A stretch of 64,000 nucleotides of DNA from Amyloporia xantha (lineage: Eukaryota > Basidiomycota > Agaricomycetes > Polyporales > Adustoporiaceae). The position numbers and the translations under genes were made by a program. The notes beneath the pieces are model-generated. The model was given only the letters and a program-made list of their open reading frames with translations. It was not told the DNA's origin and ran no database searches. Where the stretch lies: positions 682,001-746,000 of the forward strand of contig JAYKKR010000005.1 in assembly GCA_036971615.1 (NCBI GenBank), read 5' to 3'. Shown here one piece after another: positions 1 to 11,809 of the stretch (position 1 is its first letter; every line of letters begins with the position of its first letter).

Positions 1-1354
1 ATGTCTTCCGTGCCACGATTTTGGTTGTTTCCGTTGATAGAATATACGTTGTCTGTGCGGAATGTGACATCGTGGCGAAGATGAGGATCATCTCCTGATA
101 GGTCTGTTCCAGAGGGTGATGTCCCGCTGACGTCCTCCATTTCATGCCCCCATTCTAATTCATCGCTATGTGTCGAGGGAGGAGCGCTGATGGAATCAGT
201 GGACAACCGCCCCCTGAACAAGCTCCTGGCTGAGGGTATAACGCGATTAGGAAGGGCGTGAATAAGATTGTCAAAGCGATTATTCAGCGAACGGGGAATA
301 AAAGATAGTGAATTTGATGCGGAAAGAGGGATTGAAGATGAGACCGAAGATTGAGACCGTTCCTGAGGAGCGGTTCTGACAAATGGAGAAGGCGGAACCG
401 AAGAAGGCATGTGCCCTCGAGGAAGCGTATAGGACCTCGTACTCGCGACGGAGCTTGACGGCGGCGGAAAATATGATAACTGCGCGGCGGGCACACGAAC
501 AATAGTCGGCTGGTTGCGCGGAACTTCCGTCAAGTTATCGTTCTCGTTCGCGTAATCGGGGGAGAATTGTCTAGACTCTAGAGGGGCTGCGTCGACGTCT
601 AGATTTGAAATAACATCACGAAACTGTTTCGAATGGCGTGCTTTTTCTATTGGGATATAGAGCACCTTACGTAGATGAATCGGATCAGAGGGCCACAGCT
701 GATTTGCTCGGCGGAGGTCTGGAAGAGATACGCCATATTTGAGTGCTACGCCGGGTAGAGAATCTTTGGGCATGATCTTTGGTTAAGAGAATTCACGAAT
801 AAGCGATAGCGATTAGTTTTATTAATGCAACAAATGACCTGTGTAGATACCTGGTGGACAAGGACAATCTTCTCATTCTCATTCGGCTTGCTTATGCTCG
901 TGCCATGATCATCCCCGCCTGCAGAGGTGCTGGACCCGTCCAACATGGCCTCAGCATCGCTGAGGAGCCGCTTGAGGCGTGGCCGTGTATCATTGGCAGA
1001 GAACCAGGTGCTTCTAGATTCGGCCTTCGGGCTACCTGTGGTCACTGTGAGAAGACTACTAGCGCTACCATGCGATACATGGTCGAATGTCCTCGAACGC
1101 GAGTGAGAAGTGCGGGCTGAATCGTGGTTGTTCCTAGTCCGTGTGGTGTCGTCTGAACCGCGTCGCCTTACTGAAGGTCGTGACCTAATAGCAGAAGTAA
1201 AGGAAGTGTCTGAATGAGCTGCCCAAGGATTGTTTAGAACGGCGTCTCCATCGATATTGTTTTCCAGAGGCATAGATTGCACTGGAGGAAATGACACTCT
1301 GAGGTGTACGTCTCGCGGCACTGATCGAGACATCCAAATCGAGACATGGAGCAT
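1..1354 (-). CDS. LysM-domain protein, C-terminus beyond window
   Basis: Two exons are seen on the minus strand: 1354-851 and 776 to the window edge, separated by a 74-nt GT-AG intron (777-850), phase 0. The first exon encodes a Ser/Thr/Arg-rich leader with PWAAHSDT near its start. The splice junction restores a LysM fold: IVLVHQ joined to IMPKDSLPGVALKYG, then VSLPDLRRANQLW, then LRKVLYIPIEKA. This is the usual pattern of intracellular fungal LysM proteins, which have one LysM after a disordered leader; LysM binds N-acetylglucosamine polymers in other contexts, but the ligand here is unknown. No signal peptide is visible. The downstream part is Ser/Pro-rich and still open at base 1, so the gene is partial. 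The start could instead be the Met at 1273. The domain call is firm; the role is not known. Confidence 0.8.
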
Positions 1355-1942
1355 GATAAGTCACGTGCTTGGAACTCACTTGAAGGAGCCAGAATGAGCT
1401 CGTTTGAGCGGCTGCGACCATGGGGCTCATTCAAACACCAGCTTTGGCTTGATGGAACGTGCTACTCTTTGCCAGCCTTCTTGGACAACTTTCGAGGTCT
1501 CTCTGGACTGGGGGGAGAAAAAGGCGTCTAGATTCCGGTTAATTCTCTAGATTTTGGCACATCGCAGTGGCAAGTCGGGAATGAAATACCCATCATCTTA
1601 TTTTGCGTCATTTTTGTCGTTGCGCACGATGGGGAATGTTATTATTGTCATTGACGTGGCGGAAGTGTGGAGGTGCGCATAGCTGCTTACATCCATGCCT
1701 ATCGTATGATTCGTATCAGGGATTTGCATCCTACTTGCCGACTCCGTCCCTCCATCACGACAGCATGGAGCAGGGGCTTATGGACACGCTGAGCTTTCTT
1801 CGCAAGGTCGCGTTCCATATTGTACTGAAGGTCGCCGAAAGCTTTCCGACTCCCTCCATTTCTTCTGCTGCTGTTTGCGTCTGGTGCGTTCACACGTATT
1901 TCTTTTAGTATATCTGTGTAACATAACTGACGTGCGCATTAG
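1355..1942. other. intergenic, no supported gene
   Basis: Between the LysM gene start and the first recognisable piece of the peptidase pseudogene I see only short frames without family similarity. The missing N-terminus of the pseudogene may lie in 1600-1940, but I could not match it. Promoter elements of the LysM gene must lie here; none is distinctive. Confidence 0.4.
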
Positions 1943-3660
1943 GTGGGCCTGTTGTTATTATTACGCTGGAGAATAAGATGCAGATGGTAAGCGTCCATAT
2001 TGCGCATGGTACCTCGTCATCCTGGGCTTGCTGAACCAGGGGTTGCGTTTCAGGTTTCGAGGGTTTCCTCATCAATTCGACAGTTGACGGCGTGATCGCT
2101 CAGCAGTTCGAATGGCGCGACAATCGTCCTCGAGCATCGCTGTGACGGGTGCACTCCACCGTACAACGACCACGGGCCTCCAATACCTTACGATCCAGCG
2201 GGCGATCGACGACCTCGTGTATTTCGCGTACAACATAAAACTGGCTATGCCAGAGGCCACCATTTCTTACCTGATGAGGCGCCATTGATCCCTCTGCTAG
2301 CTTGTTCCCTGTATTGGGGCCGGCCCACGCTGAATATTTGGCTAACACCTGGCTCCTATAGCTATCATGACGTATTTTGGGCGGCATGGGCCTCGTTCGG
2401 AGTGGTGGAAAGCATTGCGTACCTGCACTGTGCATAAGTCCCCGCTTTACTTTCACTGCTCGTGGGCACCAGCAACTACTGAGGCTATTTCGACATTGTC
2501 CATCAGTACATGCCCGCGACCTGCTCCGCCGACATCCAGGCGGGAACATCGTGCATCGACGAGACATTTCACGCGGCAACACGACGGCGATCGACGCGAT
2601 CAAGGCGACGTTCAACATGACTGGTGACGCATCTAGACGATATAGGCTCTGGACGTGGGTGATGAGTCCTGTCCGAGCATGCTCAAATGAGTATCGGTGC
2701 ATTTGTAGTCTCCGCCCCGGTCGGCACGTGGCAGGACCTCCAGTCGTAGGAGACGACCAACCTGTTTTCTTCTCGAATTGTGACGCGCTCAAGGTGAAGG
2801 ATGGCGTGAGCACTCCGCCAGAGGGGGGCTTCTTGAGCACTCTATCCGCTTTTGGAGTCGCCACCGCGGGACATGTTGCTCTTCTTGTGTTGTTCATGCC
2901 CCCCTCCCTAATCAGTCTAGCGATTCTGGCGCGGTGTATGGTTCACTTCTGGAGCGACGACGGTGCATTCGTTGATTGGTGTGTTGACAGGGAGTGCTTG
3001 GACACTTACTGATCCCATACTCCCGTTCTACACCGACATCTCTAGCGCCAGCGACCAGCATTCGTAGCTGTAGGTTGTGTGCATCCTTGTTCCTAGCCCG
3101 TAATTATATCCTAGGCTGCGATCACATAGGCCTTTTCCAGGACGGCGCTCCGGATGGGAACCCGACCATCGTCCCTCGGTTGGTCCAACTTATCGACGCA
3201 GAGGTTCGTGGTCACACTTGAAGAGCTTCCGGCATTGCTAAACCCCCCTTCAGCGTCAACGCATGTGTCTATTTTCAGAAGCATTCAGCAGCGCTTCAAT
3301 CCCACAGCTCATGTGGCGAACAACGATTATGCTAGGTAGTTCGTTAAGGCGGGTAGGTTCTTTATGGCCAACGGACAGCATACGAGACTTCCTCTTCGCT
3401 GCAGCTCTCGACTGACTGACGTGTTTCGGTTGTTCAGACAACCCCTGGCGTGACGCCACGGTCTCTGCAAACGACACGTCCTTCCCCAACCCGCCACGCA
3501 TCCTATCGCAGTGGGCAATGGTTCTATGTTCCGAGTCATATGCTCTCAACGCGGAGACTGATCGATCATCGCATCTGTGGAGGCCCAGGGACTAGCCACT
3601 GTGTCAGCGTGGTTTGAGGGGTGGGCTACCGCAGTCGTGGACTTGAGGACATTCATGCTC
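1943..3660 (+). pseudogene. decayed serine peptidase S28 (PRCP/DPP7-like)
   Basis: Successive pieces in shifting plus-strand frames match fungal S28 peptidases in the right order: AGE(stop)DADGFEGFLINST (1967-2075), NGATIVLEHR after a 1-nt shift (about 2110), LQYLTIQRAIDDLVYFAYN (about 2180), SYHDVFWAAWASFGVVES, GYFDIVHQYMPATCSADI (about 2485), NTTAIDAIKATFNMTG (about 2580), CLDTY then a 1-nt shift and DPILPFYTDIS (about 3000), GLFQDGAPDGNPTIVPRL (about 3130), RFFMANGQ, DNPWRDATVSANDTSF (about 3440) and ATVSAWFEGWA (about 3590). An in-frame TAA sits at 1974 where the family has Gln, and at least four frameshifts are needed. The nucleophile motif expected near 2290 is not recognisable. Family members are secreted acid prolyl or dipeptidyl carboxypeptidases. 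This copy cannot make a functional enzyme. Confidence 0.85.
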
Positions 3661-4474
3661 ACCCGCAGTTACTAAAAGTCGGCCAATGGCCGAGTCTCAA
3701 TATGCCATCATGTAAAATTTTTCTCTGCTCCTTGCGATCGTCTCAGTAGGTCCTCGTCGGTGAGACTGCTCTCGCGGCGTATATTTACTGATCTTGAGCT
3801 CTCCATCTGCTCTCGCTCATGTGCTCCTTAACGACAGATTGCCCGATGTCTCTTACGTACATCACAGTAATTGCATTGATATATTAAACACACTAGCCGT
3901 CCGAGAACTCTACGCGGGAATGAGGCCGGGTGTGATGTGTCACAGGCGCCGAATTCGATACATAGCTAAACCCTCCAATTTGCGCTAGCCAATCCACCGC
4001 ATGGGGATACTTAGAAACCTACATGCAGCTGCATAAAAGTCAAGATAGTACAGGACTCTGAATATGACGTTCACGTTTCCTCTCCAGTGAAACGAAATAC
4101 TTCTCGGGACGCGTAGATTAGCGGTGTTGTAATCGAAAGGCTCCCAAATACATTCGAACATAGTGTGCGCGGGTGCGTATTTGTATAACTCGAACCGTGT
4201 CTAAGGGGCCCTACCTCCCCATGCACTACTACATGAACCTCTCGCTGTGTGATGCCCATCATGCTCAATCTCTGTCTAGTGCTTTGACCCAAGTACTCCT
4301 GCAGGGAAGGCTTTTTGCGCGGGGTCCTGTCACACAGACTGGCTCAGACATGCCACAGTACATGCAGCCAAGATAGCAGCTAATTCCTGTCCCCTAGTAG
4401 GGCAGTATGCAGATTCTATCCCAACAATTCTATGATAGCGATCTCACCCAATTAGAAGCAGTGATATGTGGGAT
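3661..4474. other. intergenic, no supported gene
   Basis: The stretch lies between the pseudogene end and the stop codon of the minus-strand kinase-GEF gene. It is AT-richer than its flanks and holds only short unrelated frames; it should contain the 3' UTR of the minus-strand gene. Confidence 0.4.
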
Positions 4475-7400
4475 TTATCTAAGGGGACGACGTGAGTATG
4501 GTGGAGGATGATCACTCGATGTCGACTGTCCTGGAGCCGGGAACCATTCCGGGGGGGACAGGGGGACACTGGATACGAGCTCAAATATATGCTGCGAGAC
4601 ACGCTCTGTGGATCCTGTCTTGGCTTGATCACGCGACAAGTTATCGAGAGTCATAACGGCGTGTACGCCCGATAACCGGGATGTGTCGTCCATCCCACTA
4701 CTTCGACCCGCCTCCGAGGTTGTGCCAATTTTCACGCGTCCTCGGCCGTTCCACAGACAACGTACGTTCCTGCCAGGAACAATTTGTACGAGGCGGCCAG
4801 TCTCGCAATCGCGAATTTCGATGAAGGCATTGTCGAAAAGGAGGAAATGTGGTGAGTGCCAAACGACCTGTTCTGCAGTGCCTTCCCATTCGACAGCGAA
4901 GTTTTTGCGGCTGGGACGCCCGGCAGAATCTACGTATAAACCAAATTCTAAAGAGTGTTATGCAGCTGATATTCACGTAAGCAGATCCAATTTACCATTG
5001 TAGCACAGCAGATATTCGTCTTGGCCAGTGCGAAATAACCCTATTGATTTACACGACTTCAACCTCTTAGCGAATGGCTTAAGGAGAGGATGGTCGCGTT
5101 TAGGTAACGTTGTACTTGTGAAGCTAGATGCGCAGGCTTTGGAACAGCGAAAAAAGATGAACAAGACATTAACGTACTCCGTGAACTCCATCAACTGAAA
5201 GCCCTTTGTGCACAGGATGACCAATTTGGATTCCAGGACTAATAGATCATGTGCATCAGATAGGATGGCGAAGTCCTAAATGTCATGGATGACAGTCAAT
5301 ATGTTGGTAAGTACTATATGCAATAACGGAAACGAATTGGTTACTTTGTATGCTTTTATCCATTCTGGACATCCGTTAGGAGCGAATCTTTGCGTATCTC
5401 CAGTAGTAGTCAGAGTTATCTTGCTGACACTCGGCTCGAGAATGCGAAAATGACTGCGAAGCTGAATCTGAAATGTATAGAATGCAGGCTGTCAATACGG
5501 GATTAATTACGGATAGTGATCGAACCGCACATTTGATTTTGTCATGTAAATGACATATGAATGCCCATTGATACTTCCTATGCTGAAGAATCGAACGTCT
5601 TCGTTCTCGTCACTGAGCTTGTGAAGATCTTGTGTATCCATATGATAAGCATATAAAACCTGTTGACCACTCCTCAGCGACCTCTATCAATTCAGAATGT
5701 GTTGCGATACACACCTGGCGTGCTAACACTATAAGGACGCCGACATGTTCGATCACGGCGCATTGTACGACGTCACTAAGAGCTTTGATCTCGCACAACG
5801 CTGCGCGACGGTATTAGTCTACCATAAGATTGAAGGGCAGAGTCAACTTGCTCACATTTCGCATCATGGCGACGACCGAGCCACAGGCCGTGTGCACAGC
5901 CAAAAGCAATGAACTCCTCGCCGTCGATGGTAGCTTCGCACAGAGTTAATATCATTATGTCGTCTTCGAAAGATTGTGGAGCAGATCGGCTCACAGAATG
6001 GTACGGAACATGTTACTTTGCTAGGAAATGCATCCTCATGACTCCATGTGAGATGGTCACCGCCGGGAACTCCTGATGGCATCAAGAAAGTTTCTTTTCC
6101 AGTAAGAGTCTTCATTTTGAATACAGTGCTGGACTGAGAAGAGGATTTCCGCTGTATCATTGCTTCTTCCAACTTCTGTATGAATGTGTCCCGCGCATGA
6201 GCGGAATCTGCATTCAATGTATACAGTCCCCCGGATCTCCCACGGTAATGTAGCGTGAAAGAGTCGTTAGACTCTGTGCTGTTTGAGCCCTCAGCGTTAC
6301 GCGAAAAGCCGGGAATGATCGAGATACGACTCGAGCTCAGAAACTTGCGACTGCTTCGTGTGGTAGGTAAAGTCGACTTGACTATGGTGAGCAGTTCCAG
6401 ATTCAATGGCTGCTCAGTAATGGTGAGTTCTCGTTACGTGTTACATGTCAACAGAGAGGATCGGGAACGCTTACTCTCCAACAGACATTGTACTTTGTGC
6501 CACTCGACCGAGGTGCAGTGACGACCACTGTGTAGAAGTATCATTTTCAGCTATAATCATAGCTGCAAATTTCGAAAGACTTGCAGTAGTTGTCAAAGAG
6601 AAGGACTAAAAGACTTGTCCGGGCCGCGATTTGAGGGGAGCGAAACCCTTTTGCAACGTGGAGGAGGGAGCGACGTTCATGCTCCAAATCCATGTCCTAG
6701 TTTGTGAAAACGGTGATCAAGCCATGTTAGTGTCTGCACCGACAGGATGACTCACGATCTTGCCACTAAGCTCGTCGAAAACTAAACGTCGGTGGTAAGA
6801 TGCTAGATCCTTTTGTTGTGTTGTCGAAGCGACCTCGTGGTCAGCTTGCAAGCTGACTGTCTTGAGTGTCTCTAGTGCCTGAGATATAATCACGACATCT
6901 GCATGATCCGGTGACGCTTGTTTGAGCATCTTCTTGAATAACGATTCGTAACACTGCAACCTAGTCGCTGGTCTCTTGATCAATTCTTTCAATTCTGTAT
7001 CGGGTGCGTCGGCATGCGGACCGCACTGTGTCTGCGGTCTGTTCAGATATATGTGTATGGCATCATAAAGGCAGCTCACCTTGAGAAACGATGCGAAGGA
7101 CGTATTTCTCCCTATTTCCTCGTTGATAAGCGCGACAATAGCAGGAAGGTGAGAGAGATATTCCGTGTATATACTACTTGCAACTAGCAGAAGGTCATGA
7201 ACCGCTTTCATAATACCGGGGATGACAGGATGGCTCTCTTGTTGACACTGGAAGAGCGTATCTAGCAGCTCACGATGATGACTACAGAGTTGAGCTGTAT
7301 GGCCCCAAACATGCTGAATGAACATATCAAGGCGCTCCATAGGAATGATTATCTGATCTTGCTGTCGCAGCGGGCTCAGGTACACCTTCGATATTTGACG

Positions 7401-10400
7401 TTAGTAGGTTTGTCGTCGTGAAATGGACATGTTAGACAAACCAGTTCAAGATATTCCAAATCCTTCACATAGTGCTTCTCCCCCCTGATAAATTCAAAAA
7501 TGGCTCTACGTAATCGTTGTCATATCCGTGCCGGGGTGCAATGGTGAACAAACTCACGACTGGCGCTCCACTTCCTCCTTACTCAAAGTCGCTCGAGTAT
7601 CTAATGGGACAAATTGATGCCATTCAACGGAGCTTTCAGTCAAGTGCCGACTTGCTGTTGATTGCCATTCATGCAACTGTGTGAGTGTATCGAAAGATTT
7701 CATCGTTTCGACCGCTCGCAGCAAAAGCTCGGAATCTGCAGGGTTGACTGTAGTCCCATCTGTAAGAGCTGTGAGGAGGAATATCTGGTCCTGTAAGTGC
7801 AGAAAGGGCCGCCCCAGAAAATACTTGACGTCCATAAGATGTGGCTTAAGATGGTGTGTATATTGCTATGGAGTAAATGTTATTTGCATAACCCGATCTC
7901 CAGAATGCATTGGAAGGGCTCACCTCGAGTAATGTGCCGAAATCACCATTGCTGTCCATCATGCCATTCAGTCGCCACCTAGCAGTGGAAAGCTTTGCGC
8001 GGAAAGCTGGATATATCAAGCGAAGCTCAGTGACTGCAGGTAGGATAATATCCGCTATTCCATCAATGACAGATCCCCGTTCTGACTGCCGCGCACGAGA
8101 TGCATCCAAAAAATACCGGGTACATTCTGTAAGGTCGCAAACGGTTCCATAGACTTCGTTGACGACGTTTTCAACTTCGCTAGCTTCAACAGGAGATTGT
8201 TTCAGAGTGACTGATACTTCGAGTAAGATCTAGATGAATGGTCGTTCCTATCGTTGTAGCAATCTGAGTAAAGACGGAGTAGACGTGTTACTTACTTCTG
8301 CTAGTTTATTGAGGTCATCCAAGAAGTTTGCTTGCTTGATGATAATCCTGTGCATGATTCTCGAGAAATTGTTCAGCAAAATACATGAAATGTAGCTGTG
8401 AGAATGCAATACTTTTGACGACCAATCTCGTCTTGTGACAATGTTGCTAGCAAATCTTTTGACACCGTGCCTAGCCATTCATCCTACGCAAAGAGAGGAG
8501 CTCGTAGCTGAGAATGGCAATCATTATCATGGGAAATAGGTGCTCTTACCTTACGCTCTTCGTCATCCATCTCTGCATCATGCAGATCCGCCCACTGTCT
8601 ATGCTAATTGAAGTGAAGAGCATGTATGAAAAGATGAACATCTTTCTCGAAGACATACTCACTCGCTTCGGACACATATACGAGTAACAAGGGGTTTTAC
8701 CGTTGCAGCGTGGTGAGTAGCATTTGGTCAACCACGTAACAACTCCCTGATGAACCTGAACATCTGCATGTCCCCTACCCTCCGGAACGCAGTCAAATCT
8801 GTAGGTGATCGCCTCGTTGTCGCGTAAATGACCGTGACTAGACCCGTTTTCAATGAAGACTCCTTGTTTGAGAAGTTCGCGTGATAGGCGAAGAGCTGCG
8901 CGTCGATCGTCACCGATAACACCGTGCATCAGTAGCTTCCCTTCCCGTAATATTGAGTGTATCAAAGACTGGACAGATATCAACACAACACGGCAGAATT
9001 AGCGAAATTATACGTACGACAATGTCTCTCCCGGTCAGCGTTCCTGGTAAATGAGTACCTCTCTCGATGGTTACTCTCCTGCCTATTTCGAACCGCAGTC
9101 GAGCTATGATGTAACTCAAGAAGGCAGGATTGGAATCCATGTCGACTATATCAGGTGCATTCTCCAAAGTATCCTCCTGCGCTCCTTCACCAGATCCAAA
9201 CATGGTCAGGCTACGCTCTGGACTATCTGCGAAGTAATCGACGGGAGACGACTGTGAGGAACCATGTTCGCGCTCCGTGGCGAAATTTGCTTGAGTATCT
9301 AGCCACCGGTTGATGAATTTCAAATTTGGTGACATTTGAAGCCACTACAAGGAATATTCATCACCCAAGCGAGTTTTGAAGAAGTCGTTTCTCAGAACAT
9401 ACCTCATTACTGGGTCGGTTCAACGGAGCACTTGGTTCTGAGCATAGAATTCAATTATAAGATGTATCCCCGACCAGACATCACGACTTACCTGCATTCC
9501 TTATCTCGCTCTGTCCAGTCGTAGATGCACCAGCTTGACCATATTCGAGTTTAAGGCATCGAAGCACGTATTGAACGTGAGGACGGTTCCGCCATTCCTG
9601 GTCCCAGCACATCTCCATCAACCTCCATATATTATCAGAAAGACCAAGATAGGTAGCATTTGTAGGGCGTCTTGGTCGTTCACCCTTGACGCTGACGAGG
9701 GCTATGACCCGGCCATCATGCTGACATTCGTCAAACGGTATGCGACCAGAGAAAATCTGCATAAAGGTGAACAAGATGAAACAAACACGCCATCTCGGAA
9801 GTGGCACTGACCTCCCACATGACCATTGCGAGCGAATAGATATCAGTATGAGTAGAAGGTCGTGCCTTCTGGAGCCCTGCTTTCTCTGGGTCGAGTATTT
9901 CCGGAGCCGTCCAACGCACGGTCCCGTGTCCAATAGAGGCCGTGGACATGAGATTGACAGTATCGGGTTCATGGATAATGGCTGTCAACCCAAAGTCCGA
10001 CAGGCAGGCACGGAATTCTTCATTAATGAGTATATTTGCCTTGCAGTAATGATCATGTCAGCAGCTACTCTGCATCCTCTAGACATTGACAGTTGACGTA
10101 CACCTTTGAGGTCACCATGTATCACACCAACATCATGCAAATATACGAGTCCCTCTGTGATATCTAGGAGCTGAACAGGTCATAGAAGTTTTAGCTTAAC
10201 ATCGACTAGGAGATCAGTGTTTTTGATTCACCAGCCTACGGCGATCCGCCTCAGGCTCCTTCTTCAGGTAGGACACGATGTTACCGTTCGGCATCCATAC
10301 AGAGACCATGCACAATGGGAAAACGGTATCGTTTACTCCGAGGAATGGGGTGATATTCGGATGGGTCAGACGCTTCCACGAGATGGCCTCTCTAAAGAAA

Positions 10401-11809
10401 GTCTGAACAAGACATTATCACAGGAACGTAAACACGATTGTACAGAAAGACGAACCTTCGCGACCGTATGCAATTGATCTCGCACAGCTATTCGCAGCGC
10501 TTTTATAGCGACGTTTTGATCCTTGTACCGTCCAAGCCATACATCTGCGAAACCACCAGACGCTTCCGCGGAGTCATTCGACTTCTTGAGGTCGGCATCA
10601 GCTATCTTGGATGAGCTAGGAAACGACCCATGCGCAAGAGATGGAAGACTTTGTTATGCAAGCGACTATGCCGCTCCAATGCAGCCATTGCCTGCATCAA
10701 TAGTGAATACAATGCTCTGCCTAAACAATAGCGCAGGAAGTACCTCGTCAAGTAGGTCAATAAAAGATAGGGCATCCGCATCCTTGAGGTTCATGGCGAC
10801 ATGAACCCTTTCTCTCGACGAGAGGACATACTCAAGGGCATCAAACGTTTCCACAATACTAGGCTGGAATCGCAAATTTACACTTGAAGATGAGGTGACG
10901 GCCGCCTGATTGACATAATGTAAGAACTATTTACTAGAAGGTCATTTAGGTACTCGCCTTGGCGAGGATCATGTCGGGGCAGGTCAGGTGAAGCTGCTCT
11001 AATGTCTCTCTCACTGCCTTGAATCTAGACAGTGCAGTGACGGTATCTAGAGACTGCCACTCGACAAAATGTTTGAGCAGCTTCGAGAACCATCTAAGAG
11101 AGGAGCAAAGACGTCAAACTGCGAAACTTAGCCATCAGCGATATCACATAGTTCCTACCTTCGTGATTCGGCCAATGCATCCGCTTCATGTTCTCCCATA
11201 TCCCGAGGAGGAGTGTCAGTGTTGGAATACTGCGTCACGAACGGCTCGCAGAGGTCAACTAAGACCTGTGAGGATTGCTAGTTTGCACCCAATAAGCATT
11301 CCAGCACGACAGCAAGCGGACAACAACGAAAATACCTTGTATATTTTCAAACGCTTATGAGGCTGGTGCATTCCCAGCTGGCGGTAATACCAGCTAATCG
11401 CATGACTGTCGAGTAAAGGCGAATCACCTATCAGCATGTCGATCTCTGTGGGAGATGAACATCGTTCGTGAATTCCTGGGCCAAAGTAATCATCCGGGTT
11501 GGAAAGTGTAGAGGTCCTGCATATACAGAACGGAGTGTATGTGAGTCCTGTGACAAATCAACACATCGGGAAAAGGATCAGTACAGACCCAGGGAGTTCG
11601 TTTTGTTCCTGCATCCAAGTCATCGACTGAAAGAACGACGACTCGCCCAGTCTTGAGGCACGTTCATTGTCGGGGGTTGGCTGTCGCGATAACCCGCTAT
11701 AGCAAGACTCGGCAACTCAGAGCTTGAGACGTACCTGACGGGATATGATGTCTGAAAACCCGCTGTCGAGCGAATAAACGATGGAGGTACGACCTATGGT
11801 GCCGGTCAT
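4475..11809 (-). CDS. protein kinase-DEP-DH-DH-PH-CNH fusion (Rho GEF)
   Basis: A spliced minus-strand reading runs from ATG 11809 (MTGTIGRTSIVYSLDSGF) to TAG 4475, about 1,800 aa by my estimate. N-terminal helical region, including HFVEWQSLDTVTALSRFKAV and DALSFIDLLDE. Kinase (about residues 285-540): GGFADVWLG, VAIK lysine at about 10505, HGDLKGANIL with the catalytic Asp, DFG near 10000, and APE (WTAPEILD). The kinase end RNAEPSAPLNRPSNE splices directly into WLQMSPNLKF and the DEP region (ERGTHLPGTLTGRDIV, LRLSRELLKQGVF), then KCYSPRCNGKTPCYSYMCPK as in fungal ROM2-type GEFs. A first, diverged DH follows (8500-7560), then a clear DH (HYVKDLEYLEL; LIKRPATRLQCYESLFKKML), PH (about 6700-6080) and CNH (FIAFGCAHGLWLG to HIFELVSSVP). 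The family activates Rho1 and cell-wall signalling. The junction near 10,640 is either a 44-nt intron or a 1-nt frameshift. Confidence 0.8.

Noticed and set aside
2100..2897. 265-aa minus-strand frame
   Set aside because: It is antisense to the S28 pseudogene fragments and is Arg/Pro-rich without family similarity.
10719..10741. one-base frameshift in the kinase-GEF N-terminal region
   Set aside because: A normal 52-nt GT-AG intron (GAG|GTACTT to GATGCAG|GCA) restores the frame, so no mutation is needed at this point.
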